Assembly: GCA_021502835.1 (NCBI GenBank)
Contig: JAKFGP010000053.1
Coordinates: forward strand, 1-42,775
DNA: 42,775 bases
Reading direction: 5' to 3'
Source: Streptomyces thinghirensis
GTDB taxonomy: Bacteria; Actinomycetota; Actinomycetia; Streptomycetales; Streptomycetaceae
The notes under the pieces were generated by a model. The model did no database searches and was not told the DNA's origin. It worked only from the letters and a program-made list of their open reading frames with translations. This document shows, one piece after another, positions 1 through 8,366 of the stretch. Position 1 is the first letter of the stretch, and every line of letters begins with the position of its first letter. The position numbers and the translations under genes were made by a program.

Positions 1-507
1 GGTATTGCTTCGTTCGTTAGGAATGGGTGTTTAAACCCTTGTCCAGGGTTTGTGTAACCTTGTTTTCGCATTTATCATTGAAACGCTTTCGCGTTTTTCG
101 TGCGCCGCTTCACCGGCGGTCGCGGTCCCGGCCACCAGGCGTCCCGCCGCCGCGTAAGTACCAGCGTCGACGAATCGCGTGGGTCGAGGGTATCTTGGTG
201 ACACCTCGGCGGTATGCGCAGCAGCAGCTCGTTGGTGCGATCGATGCGGGCGTTCAGGAGGACGCTGGTCGTCGTGGTTCATCGCACTCCGTGTCCCGGC
301 GGTCACGCTGCCGAACACAACCGGTCCCGGTCAGTCTTGTACCGGACATCCGACGCCCGAACAAGCGACTTACCAGTCAGTAATTAGCCGTTCGAGCTTC
401 CTTAGCGTAGGGAATGTTTACTGCAACCCGTTGACTAACTACGTAAGCCGGGACACCGCTGACCAGGAGCCACACCAGTAGTTCTCGGTTGACCAGATCG
501 GGAGGCC
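1..507. other. Region without a supported gene
   Basis: No reading frame here gives a protein I recognise, and the longer frames on both strands lack Streptomyces-type codon bias. The first 100 bases are clearly less GC-rich than the rest. Two small inverted repeats are visible: AAACCC at 33-38 with GGGTTT at 46-51, and AAACGC at 81-86 with GCGTTT at 91-96 followed by three T. The second could be a weak terminator of a gene lying left of the window. In related genomes a DEAD-box helicase lies nearby (from memory), but I cannot read it here. Confidence 0.4.
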
Positions 508-659
508 ATGCGCTTTGAAGTCATGCGACTCGACGACTTCGACGGAACCCCGTGGACACGACCGTCGTGGACGCCGCCTCCGTGAATCGCATCGTTCAGC
601 AGGCCGCCGCCATAGGGCAGCGCCTGTGGATCCACCCCGCCGACACCTCGGCCTTGTAG
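508..659 (+). CDS. Small conserved hypothetical protein (about 50 aa, frame broken once)
   Basis: The ATG at 508 follows a GGGAGG ribosome binding site. The frame begins MRFEVMRLDDFDG and, after one missing base near 550, continues through VDAASVNRIVQQAA to a TAG at 657-659. The protein is short, mildly acidic, and has no membrane segment or known motif. Streptomyces genomes carry a protein of this size and sequence in the same place beside a MarC gene (from memory). A strong terminator hairpin lies 20 bases beyond the stop, which supports a real transcript ending here. No function is known to me. Because it is so short, the single indel removes about two thirds of the protein as written. Confidence 0.6.
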
Positions 660-678
660 CGCGGACCCGCACACATCA

Positions 679-710
679 GGGCCCCGCACGGAGCTTCCGT
701 GCGGGGGCCC
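679..710. terminator. Strong bidirectional terminator hairpin
   Basis: Bases 679-692 pair with 696-710, with one bulged G, around a 3-base loop, giving a 14-bp GC-rich stem. It lies between the small plus-strand gene ending at 659 and the minus-strand MarC gene ending at 763, so it can end both transcripts. Confidence 0.8.
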
Positions 711-762
711 TCGCTCTCCCGGACCCCACCGTCCGGGCCGCCGCACGTCACGCGCGCCCGGA

Positions 763-1355
763 TCACTCTGGCGTGACGCCGTTGACTCGTCTGCTGCACC
801 GCGATCGGGGAGAGCATCATGCCGGCGAGCGGGTCACAAGTACCACGCCGCCGTCCTTGATGACCCGGATGATCAGCAGCGAGTACCGCATCACCAGCCA
901 CAGCACCACGTGGATCGCGAGGATCGCCGCCCACACCGACGCCTGCGGCGGTCGCGCTGCTCGGCTTCTGCACGGCCAGGATGACCGGAGACGATCGCCC
1001 CGGGGCCGGCGAGCAGCGGCATGCCCAGCGGTACGAGCGCGACGTTGACGTCCCTGGTCTGCTTCGGCTCGTCGGTCTTGCCGGTGAGCAGGTCGAGCGC
1101 GATCAGCAGGAGGGAGCAGCCCGCCCGCGATCATCAGGGCGGCACGGACACGTGCAGGTAGTCCAGGATCTGGTGCCCCAGCAGACCGAACACGGTGATC
1201 ACGCCACCGGCGACGCAGACGGCCTGGAAGGCCATCCGCCTCTGCACCTTGGCGGGCCGGCCGGTAGCGCAGCGCAGGAAGATCGGGTGATCCCGGGGGA
1301 TCCATGACGACAAAGAGGTCGGGAAGAGGGAGCCGAAGACGGCGACGTCGAACAT
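763..1355 (-). CDS. MarC-family integral membrane protein (UPF0056)
   Basis: The start ATG is at 1355 and the frame opens MFDVAVFGSLFPT. Pieces in three frames join to a protein of about 197 residues ending VNGVTPE, the usual MarC length. Hydrophobic stretches include VCVAGGVITVFGLLG, a glycine/leucine-rich segment after ALMIAGG, a PLLAGPGAI-like loop read across a break, and WAAILAIHVVLWLVM followed by SLLIIRVI. MarC proteins have six predicted membrane helices. The old link to multiple antibiotic resistance was withdrawn, and the substrate is unknown. It is transcribed after the PHP gene, 64 bases away, and may share its message. At least three indels break it. The family assignment is firm; the role is not. 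Confidence 0.75.
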
Positions 1356-1419
1356 GGGTGAGCTACTGGCCTTGCGGGAGAGGGAAGGGTGGGCGGCGTG
1401 GAGGGGGTTCGTGCCCCGC

Positions 1420-2272
1420 TCAGACCCCGCCGGCCCCGGGCACGGGAACGCCCCGAAGGCCCGCCGCGTGATCTCCCGTAGACCTCGGGGTCCGTCGTGT
1501 ATTCGCCGAGCACGCAGGTCTTCCGGCTGCCGTGGTAGTCGCTGGAGCCGGTCACCAGGAGTCCCAGTTCCCTCGCCGTCTCCGCGCAGCCGCGTCCTCG
1601 TGTCCGCAGCGTCGTGGTCCATGTGGTCGACCTCGATACCGTCCAGGCCGGCCGCGCCAGCTCCGCGATCGTGGTCTCCGGCACCGGTACGGCCCCGCTT
1701 GGCGGCGGCCGGGTGCGCGAACACGGCGACCCCGCCCGCGCCCTTGATCAGCCGGAGGGCCTCGAAGGGTCGGTCTCGTGCTTCTCCACGAAGGCCCGGC
1801 CGCCGTCGGCCAGCCAGTCCTGGGTGAAGGCGTCGCCCACGGTCGGCACGACGCCGAGTTCGACGAGGGCGGTGGCCACGTGCGGCCGCCCGACCGAACC
1901 GTCGCCGGCGATGCGCGCGACCTGCCCCAGGTGACGGGCACGCCCAGCGCGTTCAGCTTGGCGACCATGCCCTGGGCCCGCGGCACCCGGTCGTCCCGGA
2001 CCAGTTCGCGCTCGGCGAGCAGGGCGGGCTCCTCGGGGTCGAAGAGGTAGCCAGCATGTGCATGCTGACGCCGCCGACTCGGCAGGAGAGTTCGGCGCCG
2101 GTGACGAGCGTGAGCCCCTCGGGGAGCGCGGCGACGGCCTCGGCGTGGCCGCGGGTGGTGTCGTGGTCGGTCAGCGCGATGACGTCCAGCCCGGTCGCGG
2201 CGGCCTTGCGCACCAGCTGGGCCGGGTCCGTACCGTCGGACGCGGTGGAGTGGGTGTGCAGATCAAGCGCAC
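1420..2272 (-). CDS. PHP-domain metal-dependent phosphoesterase (YciV/RNase AM-like)
   Basis: The GTG start at 2270-2272 is followed, after one indel, by DLHTHSTASDGTDPAQLV, the first PHP metal-binding motif. DHDTTRGHAEAV is the second, GGVAVFAHPAA the third and SSDYHGSRK the fourth. The protein is about 284 residues and ends VPGAGGV. Proteins of this layout hydrolyse nucleoside 3',5'-bisphosphates or short 5'-phosphorylated oligonucleotides (TrpH/YciV, RNase AM) with two or three metal ions, and act in the cytoplasm. All metal ligands expected from the motifs are present once the frame is restored. The gene precedes marC on the same strand. Substrate specificity is inferred only from family. 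Confidence 0.8.
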
Positions 2273-2410
2273 GGACGCTGCCTCCAAGCGGTGACGGGAC
2301 GGAAGGGGACGCTCAAGGATAACCGGAACTCCACCCGCCGCTGTCACACCCGCAGCGGCCCTGCGCCCCTTACGCCCACCACCGGCGCCCAGCGTTCGAC
2401 ACCCGGCACC

Positions 2411-3059
2411 TCACGGCTGGATCAACCGCGGCGACAGCGCCCCGCACGGCACCAGGGTCCACCTCTGGCGCCCGCGTCCCTCAGATCGGTCTAAAGCACC
2501 AGTTCCTCAGTCAGTGAGTAGCCCCGAGCGCTCGGGCACACGACGGCCCGCTGCAGCCACATCCCAGGGCCTCCCCGGCGAAACGGCGCGGTCGGCGGGG
2601 GCGCCGGAGAACACATGCCAGAGGGGGGTCGGACGGCCGCGGCCAGGACCTTCACCTGGGCGGCTTCTCGACGTTCATGTACGGGCCCGGGTCGGGGCGT
2701 CGATGCCCGCGTACCGCGCGCCGAGACCCACGCCGAGTTCCTCGGCGACCAGGATCAGCTCACCGATGCCGCCGAGGGGCCGGGTACCGGGCAGGCCACG
2801 CGCGGACGCCCGGCCGCCGCTTCGGTCGTCGCCCGCAGCAGCCACTCCGGTGAACAGCCAGCCGACCGGCAGCGGCCACGGCATACACACCGGTACCTGC
2901 GTGCGGTGCACCACGACGCCGAGCGCCTCGACGCTGGGCGGAAGCACGGGCTGCAGCGGGTGCACGGTGCCGTGCAGGTCGCACTGCCAGGAATCGGCGA
3001 AGAGACCGGGAGCCCTGACCCGGCCACCACACTTCGAGGCAACTGGGTTCGCCCCTCAC
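2411..3059 (-). CDS. DUF6758 family protein with N-terminal zinc-ribbon-like motif
   Basis: The GTG at 3057-3059 opens with RGEPSC. After removal of one extra base the frame reads CPKCGGRVRAPGLFADSWQC, then DLHGTVHPLQPVLPPSVEAL. The CxxC and the later C/H pair look like a zinc ribbon. The middle (WPLPVGWLFTGVA, GGIGELILVAEELGVGLGARYAG) is a highly conserved actinobacterial block that I recognise as DUF6758. The C-terminus, read across several breaks, ends LVPCGALSPRLIQP at 2411. An apparent TAG in the phrase ELVL-TDLRDAG near 2496 is probably an error. Length is about 215 residues. It diverges from the MFS gene. No biochemical function is known to me. Confidence 0.7.
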
Positions 3060-3149
3060 AGAGCCCCACGGTCCTACCCCTCGCTCCCCCACGTCAAGGA
3101 CGATCACCCATCCGGGCGGAACGGCTGACCAGCGGGAACTAGATGCGGC

Positions 3150-3179
3150 TTGCATTAATTAGCTAAGCTAACTTACTAT
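3150..3179 (+). promoter_or_regulatory. Promoter with a palindromic operator in its spacer
   Basis: TTGCAT (3150-3155) and TACTAT (3174-3179) form a vegetative-type promoter with an 18-base spacer, in an AT-rich island that stands out from its surroundings. The spacer contains TTAGCTAAGCTAA (3159-3171), a perfect inverted repeat with one central base, the size and type bound by MarR- or TetR-family repressors. It lies 75 bases upstream of the MFS start. No regulator gene is adjacent, so any repressor must be encoded elsewhere. Confidence 0.55.
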
Positions 3180-3253
3180 ATACATACACCAACCATCCTG
3201 ACCCATCCCGAACCCTCCGACGGATCTCCCCTAACGTCGGCATTGGAGCAAGC

Positions 3254-4475
3254 ATGGACCCCTTCGACGCGGGTGCGGGCGGCATCCTGCGGCAGCCCAA
3301 GGCCGTGTGGGCGACCGCCGGTGCGTCCGTCGTGGCCTTCATGGGCATCGGCTCGTCGACCCGATCCTGCCCGTCCATCGCCAAGGGCCTGGACGCGAGC
3401 GCGGGCCGGGTCTCCCTCCTGTTCACCTCGTACTTCCTCATCACCGCCCTCGCGATGCTGGTCACGGGCTTCGTCTCCAGCCGCATCGGCGGACGCGCAA
3501 GACCCTGCTGCTGGGCCTGGCCCTCGTCGTGGTCTTCGCGGGCCTCGCGGGTACCTCCGACACGGTCGGGCAGCTCGTCGGCTACCGGGCCGGCTGGGGC
3601 CTCAGGAACGCGCTGTTCGTCTCGACGGCACTCGCGGTCATCGTCGGCGCGGCGGCCGGCGGCAGCGCGCGACGTCCTGCTCTACGAGTCCGCCCCTCGG
3701 CCTCGGCATGGCCTGCGGCCCCTTGCTGGGCGCGCTGCTCGGCGACGCCAGCTGGCGCTACCCCTTCTTCGGCACGGCGTTCCTCATGGCGATCGGCTTC
3801 CTGTGCATCACGGTGTTCCTGAAGGAACAGCCGAAGCCGGCCGCGGGACGTCGCTCGACCCGCTCAAGGCGCTGGGCCACGGCGGACTCGCCTCCGCCGC
3901 CGTGTCGGCGTTCTTCTACAACTACACGTTCTTCACGGTGCTGGCCTTCACGCCGTTCGTGCTGAACATGACGCCGTACAAGTCCGGCGCCGTGTTCTTC
4001 GCGTGGGGCGTGCTGCTCGCCGTCTTCTCGGTCCTCGTGGCGCCGCGCATGCAGAAGCGGTTCGGCTCACTGAAGGTGCTCGGCGGCTCGCTGGTGCTGC
4101 TCGCGGCCGACGTGCTGGTCCTCGGCTACGGGGACCACACCACCGCGATCGTCTGCACGATCCTGTCCGGCGCCTTCATCGGTGTGAACAACACCGTCTA
4201 CACCGAAGCTGGCCCTCGGGGTGTCGGACGCGCCGCGTCCGGTGGCGAAGCACGGGCTACAACTTCGTGCGCTGGTTCGCGGCGGCGGCCGCCCCTTCTT
4301 CGCGCCGAGGATCGAGGAGTGGACCGACGTCCACATCCCCTTCGTCGTGGCGGCGGTCACCGCCGTGCTGGGCGCGGCCGTGGTCCTCGTACGGCGCCGC
4401 GCGCTGACCCGCGACGCGGAGGAACTGGAGCCGAGGCACGCGACCGAGGACGGGGTCACGGTCTTCGCCGGCTGA
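3254..4475 (+). CDS. MFS drug/metabolite efflux transporter
   Basis: The ATG at 3254 gives MDPFDAGAGGILRQPKAVW, followed by twelve or so hydrophobic segments over about 407 residues, ending VTVFAG at the TGA 4473-4475. Diagnostic pieces are the DPILPSIAKGLDA loop (read across a break), SLLFTSYFLITALAMLVTGF, the GRKTLLLGLAL motif-A region, and GMACGPLLGALLG, a motif-C-like sequence typical of proton-driven efflux pumps. The C-terminal half contains SAVSAFFYNYTFFTVLAF and GAFIGVNNTVYTE. It should export small molecules in exchange for protons. The palindrome-bearing promoter suggests induction by a ligand. At least five indels break it. The substrate cannot be predicted. Confidence 0.85.
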
Positions 4476-4521
4476 GGGCCGGCCGACGCACCAACTGACG
4501 GACGGAAGCTGGTGAGTTCTG

Positions 4522-5120
4522 TCACCCCAGCGGGACGGACCTGCGGGACGGATCGCGCAGGTCCGTTCCGTGCGTCAGCCAGCGTTCCTGGAGGGCCGGA
4601 GCGCCGTGCGCGCGCTTCCAGGCGGCCCCGTTCGCGGTCATCGGCAGCAGCGGCAGGAACCGTACGGGATCCAGCGGGGCGTCCAGCTCCAGGTCCTCGA
4701 CCAGGCCGCCCGGCTCGGCGACCCAGGACGGACGTGAACGGCGCCCCGGGCCATAGCGTCTCCCCGACGTCCGGGGAGGCGCCGGGCGCCACGATCACAC
4801 CCTCGACCTGGGGGACGCGGCCAGCACGGCGAGCGGTCGGAGCACCTTGTCGGTGTCGGCGGAGGACCGGCGCGGACGGAGAGGACCAGCTCGGCGCGGG
4901 GGCCCTTGACCGGGTCGGCGAGCACGGCCGTGGGGTCCGCCATGGGCTGCGAGGACATACCGAGGGTGGCGTAGCGGACGATGTCGCCCTCCTGGCCACC
5001 GCCGGGAAAGCGCAGCACCTCGATACGGTCGGTGCCGAGGAAGGTGACCGCCGCGCGCGCGTCCGGCTCGCCCAGCGAGCTGCGCAACCGGGCCTCGACC
5101 AGAGGAAGAACATCAGCCAT
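4522..5120 (-). CDS. Suppressor-of-fused (SUFU) domain protein
   Basis: The ATG at 5120 gives MADVLPLVEARLRSSLGEPD, then TFLGTDRIEVLRFPGGGQEG and DIVRYATLGMSSQPM, the order seen in bacterial SUFU-domain proteins. The middle carries GPRAELVLSVRAG and VEGVIVAPGASPDVGE, and the C-terminus reads QERWLTHGTDLRDPSRR before a TGA at 4522-4524. Length is about 199 residues, cytoplasmic, with no membrane segment. Bacterial SUFU proteins are common in actinobacteria and often act as immunity-like or scaffold proteins, but no function has been shown for this orthologue. At least three indels are present. It diverges from the corA leader region. Confidence 0.65.
4535..4566. terminator. 11-bp perfect inverted repeat at the MFS/SUFU convergent end
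   Basis: ACGGACCTGCG (4535-4545) is repeated in reverse complement at 4556-4566 around a 10-base loop. It lies within the last codons of the suppressor-of-fused-domain gene and 60 bases beyond the MFS stop. It is probably the terminator for MFS transcripts that is also coding sequence on the other strand. Confidence 0.5.
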
Positions 5121-5162
5121 GCGGCGAGCATAGAACTCGCGGTGAAGCGGCAAAGCGGCGCC

Positions 5163-5188
5163 TTGACACGCCGGGTGACTGGTACTCT
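5163..5188 (+). promoter_or_regulatory. Possible promoter of the corA leader transcript
   Basis: TTGACA at 5163-5168 is a perfect -35 hexamer. TACTCT at 5183-5188 is preceded by TGG, an extended -10. The 14-base spacer is short, which weakens the call unless bases are missing here as elsewhere in the window. If correct, transcription would begin near 5195 and give corA a leader of about 450 bases. Confidence 0.35.
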
Positions 5189-5241
5189 GGCCCAGCCGTC
5201 GGGGGCAGCACGCAGCGCGTCGCGATCAAGCTCCCGACGCT

Positions 5242-5310
5242 ATGAAGACTCCCCTACGGGGAACCCCTCCAAACGAGGGGGATGGATCGTCCCTCACGAG
5301 GGACCGGCCG
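5242..5310 (+). other. Tandem-hairpin leader RNA candidate upstream of corA
   Basis: Three short GC-rich stems follow one another: CCCC (5251-5254) with GGGG (5258-5261), CCCCTC (5264-5269) with GAGGGG (5275-5280), and GTCCCT (5289-5294) with AGGGAC (5299-5304). In all three the pyrimidine strand comes first. They sit between a possible promoter and a possible leader ORF, about 340 bases before corA. I do not see the M-box magnesium riboswitch signature. The arrangement suggests an RNA switch or attenuator but is unproven. Confidence 0.35.
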
Positions 5311-5327
5311 GAGGAGGTGGGGCTGGC

Positions 5328-5459
5328 ATGGACCGAAGTCGACCGTGCAGGTACCACCCCGCTCTTCCGGCCGCTGACACAACCGCTCCGGTTTCTTCCG
5401 CCGCCGCTTTCTGCCCGCGTGCCCGCACGGGGAAGAGCACTTCGTCTCGTTTTGCCTGA
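5328..5459 (+). CDS. Possible 43-codon leader peptide upstream of corA
   Basis: An ATG at 5328 lies 10 bases after a GGAGGAGG ribosome binding site, the best such site in this intergenic stretch. The frame encodes MDRSRPCRYHPALPAADTTA and continues, rich in Ala, Ser, Arg and Pro, to GKSTSSRFA and a TGA at 5457-5459. The stop overlaps the left arm (GATCCGG, 5458-5464) of an inverted repeat whose right arm is CCGGATC at 5474-5480. Salmonella corA and mgtA are controlled by leader peptides (CorL, MgtL), so a translated uORF here is plausible. It has no known homologue that I recognise and could be a chance frame in GC-rich DNA. Confidence 0.3.
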   Translation: MDRSRPCRYHPALPAADTTAPVSSAAAFCPRARTGKSTSSRFA

Positions 5460-5647
5460 TCCGGTCCATCGATCCGGATCAGCAGCTGAATACAACAGCT
5501 GAATCAGCAGCGAAGTCGGCCGCCGCGACGGTGCGGTGCACCCCGCTTTGTGGACGTGCCGAACGCACGTAGTCAGGACGTCCCTCATTCCGGGTGGTTC
5601 CACCCGCCCACCGGCCTCGTTCGCTGCCCGTCGCGAAGGAGCCTGCC

Positions 5648-6765
5648 ATGTCGATGATCCGTGACCTGCGCGCGCGGTCCGCCCGTCCCGCGTCTCTCTG
5701 CGCAAGGACAGCGGCGCCTACGACACCACCCGCGAGCCGGCGACCACGTCCCGCCGTCGTCGACTGCGCCGTCTACCGCGACGGCGCGCGCGTCGAGACG
5801 GACACGCCGCTGAGCCCGCACCGGGCGATGCGCCAGGTGCGCCCGCGACGGCGGGTTCGTGTGGATCGGCCTGCACGAGCCCACCGAGGACGAGTTCGCC
5901 GGTATCGCCCGGGAGTTCGGACTGCACCCGCTGGCCGTGGAGGACGCCGTCCAGGCTACCAGCGGCCCAAGCTGGAGCGCTACGACGACTCACTGTTCAC
6001 GGTCTTCAAGACCGTCCACTACGTCGACCACGACGAGCTCACCGCCAACAGCGAGGTCGTCGAGACCGGCGAGGTCATGTGCTTCACCGGGCGGGACTTC
6101 TTCATCACCGTCCGGCACGGCGGGCAGGGCTCGCTGCGCGCTGCTGCGGCACCGGCTGCAGGAGGACCCCGAGCTGCTGCTCAAGGGCCCCTCGGCGGTG
6201 CTGCACGCCATCGCCGACCACGTCGTCGACGGCTACATCGCGGTCGCCGACGCGGTGCAGGAGCGACATCGACGAGGTCGAGACGGAGGTGTTCTCGCCG
6301 GGCCGCAGGGGCACGCCGCGCGGCACGGACGCCGGCCGGATCTACCAACTCAAGCGCGAGGTGCTGGAGTTCAAGCGGGCGGTGTCGCCGCTGCTGCGCC
6401 CCATGCAGCTGCTCAGTGAGCGGCCGATGCGGCTGATCGACCCGGAGATCCAGAAGTACTTCCGGGACGTCGCCGACCACGTGGCGCGGGTGCAGGAGCA
6501 GGTCATCGGCTTCGACGAGCTGCTGAACTCCATCCTCCAGGCCAACCTCGCCCAGGCGTCCGTCGCGCAGAACGAGGACATGCGCAAGATCACCTCGTGG
6601 GCGGCGATCATCGCCGTACCGACCATGGTGTGCAGGGTGTACGGCATGAACTTCGACTACATGCCGGAGACGCACTGGAAGTTCGGCTACCCGCTGGTGC
6701 TGTCGATCACGGTCGGCCTCTGTCTGGGCATCCACCGCACGCTCAAGCGCAACGGCTGGCTCTGA
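5648..6765 (+). CDS. corA: CorA-type magnesium/cobalt transport protein
   Basis: The ATG at 5648 follows GAAGGAG and starts MSMIRDLRA. The large soluble N-domain contains GGFVWIGLHEPTEDEFAGIA, HPLAVEDAVQ and KLERYDDSLFTVFKTVHY. A long helical stalk follows (QLKREVLEFKRAVSPLLRPM, EQVIGFDELLNSILQANLAQ). The end has the two CorA membrane helices around the YGMNFDYMPE signature (about residues 330-340), the GMN selectivity filter. It ends in a positively charged tail, KRNGWL. CorA forms a pentameric channel for magnesium, cobalt or nickel in the plasma membrane. Total length is about 372 residues, normal for actinobacterial CorA. At least four indels fall in the N-terminal half; the last 150 residues are uninterrupted. 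A long structured leader precedes it. Confidence 0.9.
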
Positions 6766-6798
6766 CCGGGGCCGAAGAGGGCTGGATAGGCTGACCGC

Positions 6799-7314
6799 AT
6801 GACAAGCGAGCTGCTCGACCAGGCCCTCGTCAGGGAGGCCACGAAGAAGTCCGGCCTCATCTGGGTCGGCGGGCCCGGCGTGCCCGCGCGTGCCCTGTGG
6901 CACGTCTGGCACGAGGGCGCGGCCTGCGTCATCGGCGACGGACCCGGCGAGCAGCCGCTGCCGGGGGCTGGCCGACGGGGCCTCGGCCGAGGTGACCGTG
7001 CGCAGCAAGGACAAGGGCGGCCGGCTGGTCTCCTGGACGGCACGGGTCGTGGAGCTGCCGGCCGGCTCCGAGGCCTGGCAGGCGGCGGTCGCCGACCTCA
7101 AGGGCAAGCGCCTGAACGCCCCGGACGGCGAGGCGATGACCGACCGCTGGGCCCGTGAGGTGCCGGGTGCTGCGCCTGGAGCCCACGGGGGCGACGGCGC
7201 CGCTGCCCGACGGCTCGCTGGCCGAGGCACCACTGCCGAGCCCGGCGACGACGCGCGAGCCGGCCCCGGCGGGGGCTGCCGCGCCTGCTGCTGAAGCGCC
7301 GGAAGAAGCGTTAG
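6799..7314 (+). CDS. Conserved hypothetical protein
   Basis: The ATG at 6799 begins MTSELLDQALVREATKKSGL. The sequence continues with LIWVGGPGVPARALWHVWHE, then GGRLVSWTARVVELPAGSEA and DLKGKRLNAPDGEAMTDRWA. The tail is proline/alanine-rich and ends in a basic cluster (KRRKKR) at the TAG 7312-7314. Indels break it but cancel over its length of about 171 residues. There is no signal peptide or membrane segment. The beta-rich core with W/H/G repeats resembles small split-barrel or OB-like proteins, but I do not recognise a named family. It lies 33 bases after corA and is probably co-transcribed with it, converging on the lipoprotein gene. Confidence 0.6.
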
Positions 7315-7339
7315 CGCGTACCGGGACGCCGGCGGCGTC

Positions 7340-8079
7340 CTAGGAGGTCGGCAGCTGCTTGCCGTAGTCCAGCGTGTCGTCCTCGGCCGGCTCCTCGAGC
7401 GCGAAGTCCTTGTTCCAGTCCGAGAGACTGAGTGTGCCCGCGCTGCCCGCCCGCACCAGGCGCGGCGGGTACGGCGTGCCCTCCAGGGAGACGTCCAGCG
7501 AACCGCCGGCGCCTGGTCGCCGGTGATCCGGATCGGTGCGCACGCCCGCCTGCTCGTGGCGGCCGTCCGTCTCCCACCGTGCCGTGCAGGGTCAGCAGGC
7601 CACCGATCAAGGACGTCCTTGTCGGTGAAGCCGCTGAACTTCTTGTACACGGGGTCGCTCTGCGGCACCTTCACGTACTTGTCGGCCAGCTTCTCGGCGG
7701 CGCGGCGTCCCCGCCGTCGTGGCTCCAGAATTCGGCGTCGGCCTTGAGGAAGAGCTGCTCGCCGACGCGCAGCAGCCAGAACATCGTCCCCTCGGCGGCG
7801 ACCGACCCGGTCCCCCGTCGGGCTTCAGCCGCATGTCCAGGGTGTACGTGCTCCCGCCGGCGTACGGTCCCGTGCAGGCGTACCGCTTCGGCGGACTCGG
7901 CGGCCGTGCGGGCCTTGGCCTGGATCTTTTCGGCGGAGAGTTTCCCGACGCCGTTGAGTGCCCGCGTCCGGGTCCTCACTACTGCATCCCGTCAGCCCCG
8001 CTCCCGTCACCGCCAGGGCGCACACCGCGCCCATCAGAGCTGGCCCACTGCGGATTCGGCGCCGGGGAGTCGCGAACAC
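7340..8079 (-). CDS. Secreted lipoprotein of the LppX/LprG-like type
   Basis: I chose the GTG at 8077-8079 because an AAAGG site lies 11 bases upstream and a classical lipoprotein signal follows: basic RRRIRSG, hydrophobic ALMGAVCALAVTGAG and the lipobox LTGC. The mature part reads GVGKLSAEKIQAKARTAAES, AEAVRLHGTV, MFWLLRVGEQLFLKADAEFW, YVKVPQSDPVYKKFSGFTDK and ends DDTLDYGKQLPTS, about 246 residues in total. The pattern of a small charged start, a SAEAVRLHG strand and a repeated LFLKADAEFW strand is typical of Streptomyces lipoproteins with an LppX_LprAFG-like beta fold, which carry hydrophobic ligands across the envelope in mycobacteria. The ligand is unknown. Several indels are present. 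Confidence 0.65.
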
Positions 8080-8299
8080 AGATGGGGCTGCCTTTCTGAC
8101 ATGGGCGGGCAAGGGGTGGCGAGGAGCCGGCCGGGTCCGGACAGGCCCTGGCGGCGTACCGCAGCGTACCGGGGCGGGCGTGGACGGCGAGACAGGCCAG
8201 TCCGTCCGGACCGGCCACCAGAGCGGAGCTGTTCGGGACGGGCTAGCCTGAAGCCCGTCCGAGCGGGCTATTCGGAAAAGGAACACCGTACGAATCAGC

Positions 8300-8329
8300 T
8301 CTCACACACTCCGATCTCACACACTCCGA
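8300..8329. repeat. Perfect 15-bp tandem duplication
   Basis: TCTCACACACTCCGA occurs twice head to tail (8300-8314 and 8315-8329) in the divergent region between the lipoprotein gene and the MgtE-CBS gene, ending 37 bases before the latter's start. It could be a paired activator site or simple slippage. Confidence 0.6.
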
Positions 8330-8366
8330 CGCACGCCTACGAAGCTTGAGAAAGGAGCGGCGGCGC

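Noticed and set aside
1..507. N-terminus of a DEAD-box helicase at the left edge
   Set aside because: Expected from synteny, but no helicase motif or credible N-terminal sequence could be read on either strand.
5242..5310. Guanidine-II (mini-ykkC) or M-box riboswitch before corA
   Set aside because: The hairpin loops resemble ACGR only in part, and pairing in the register needed for ACGR loops fails after two base pairs. The M-box conserved core is absent.
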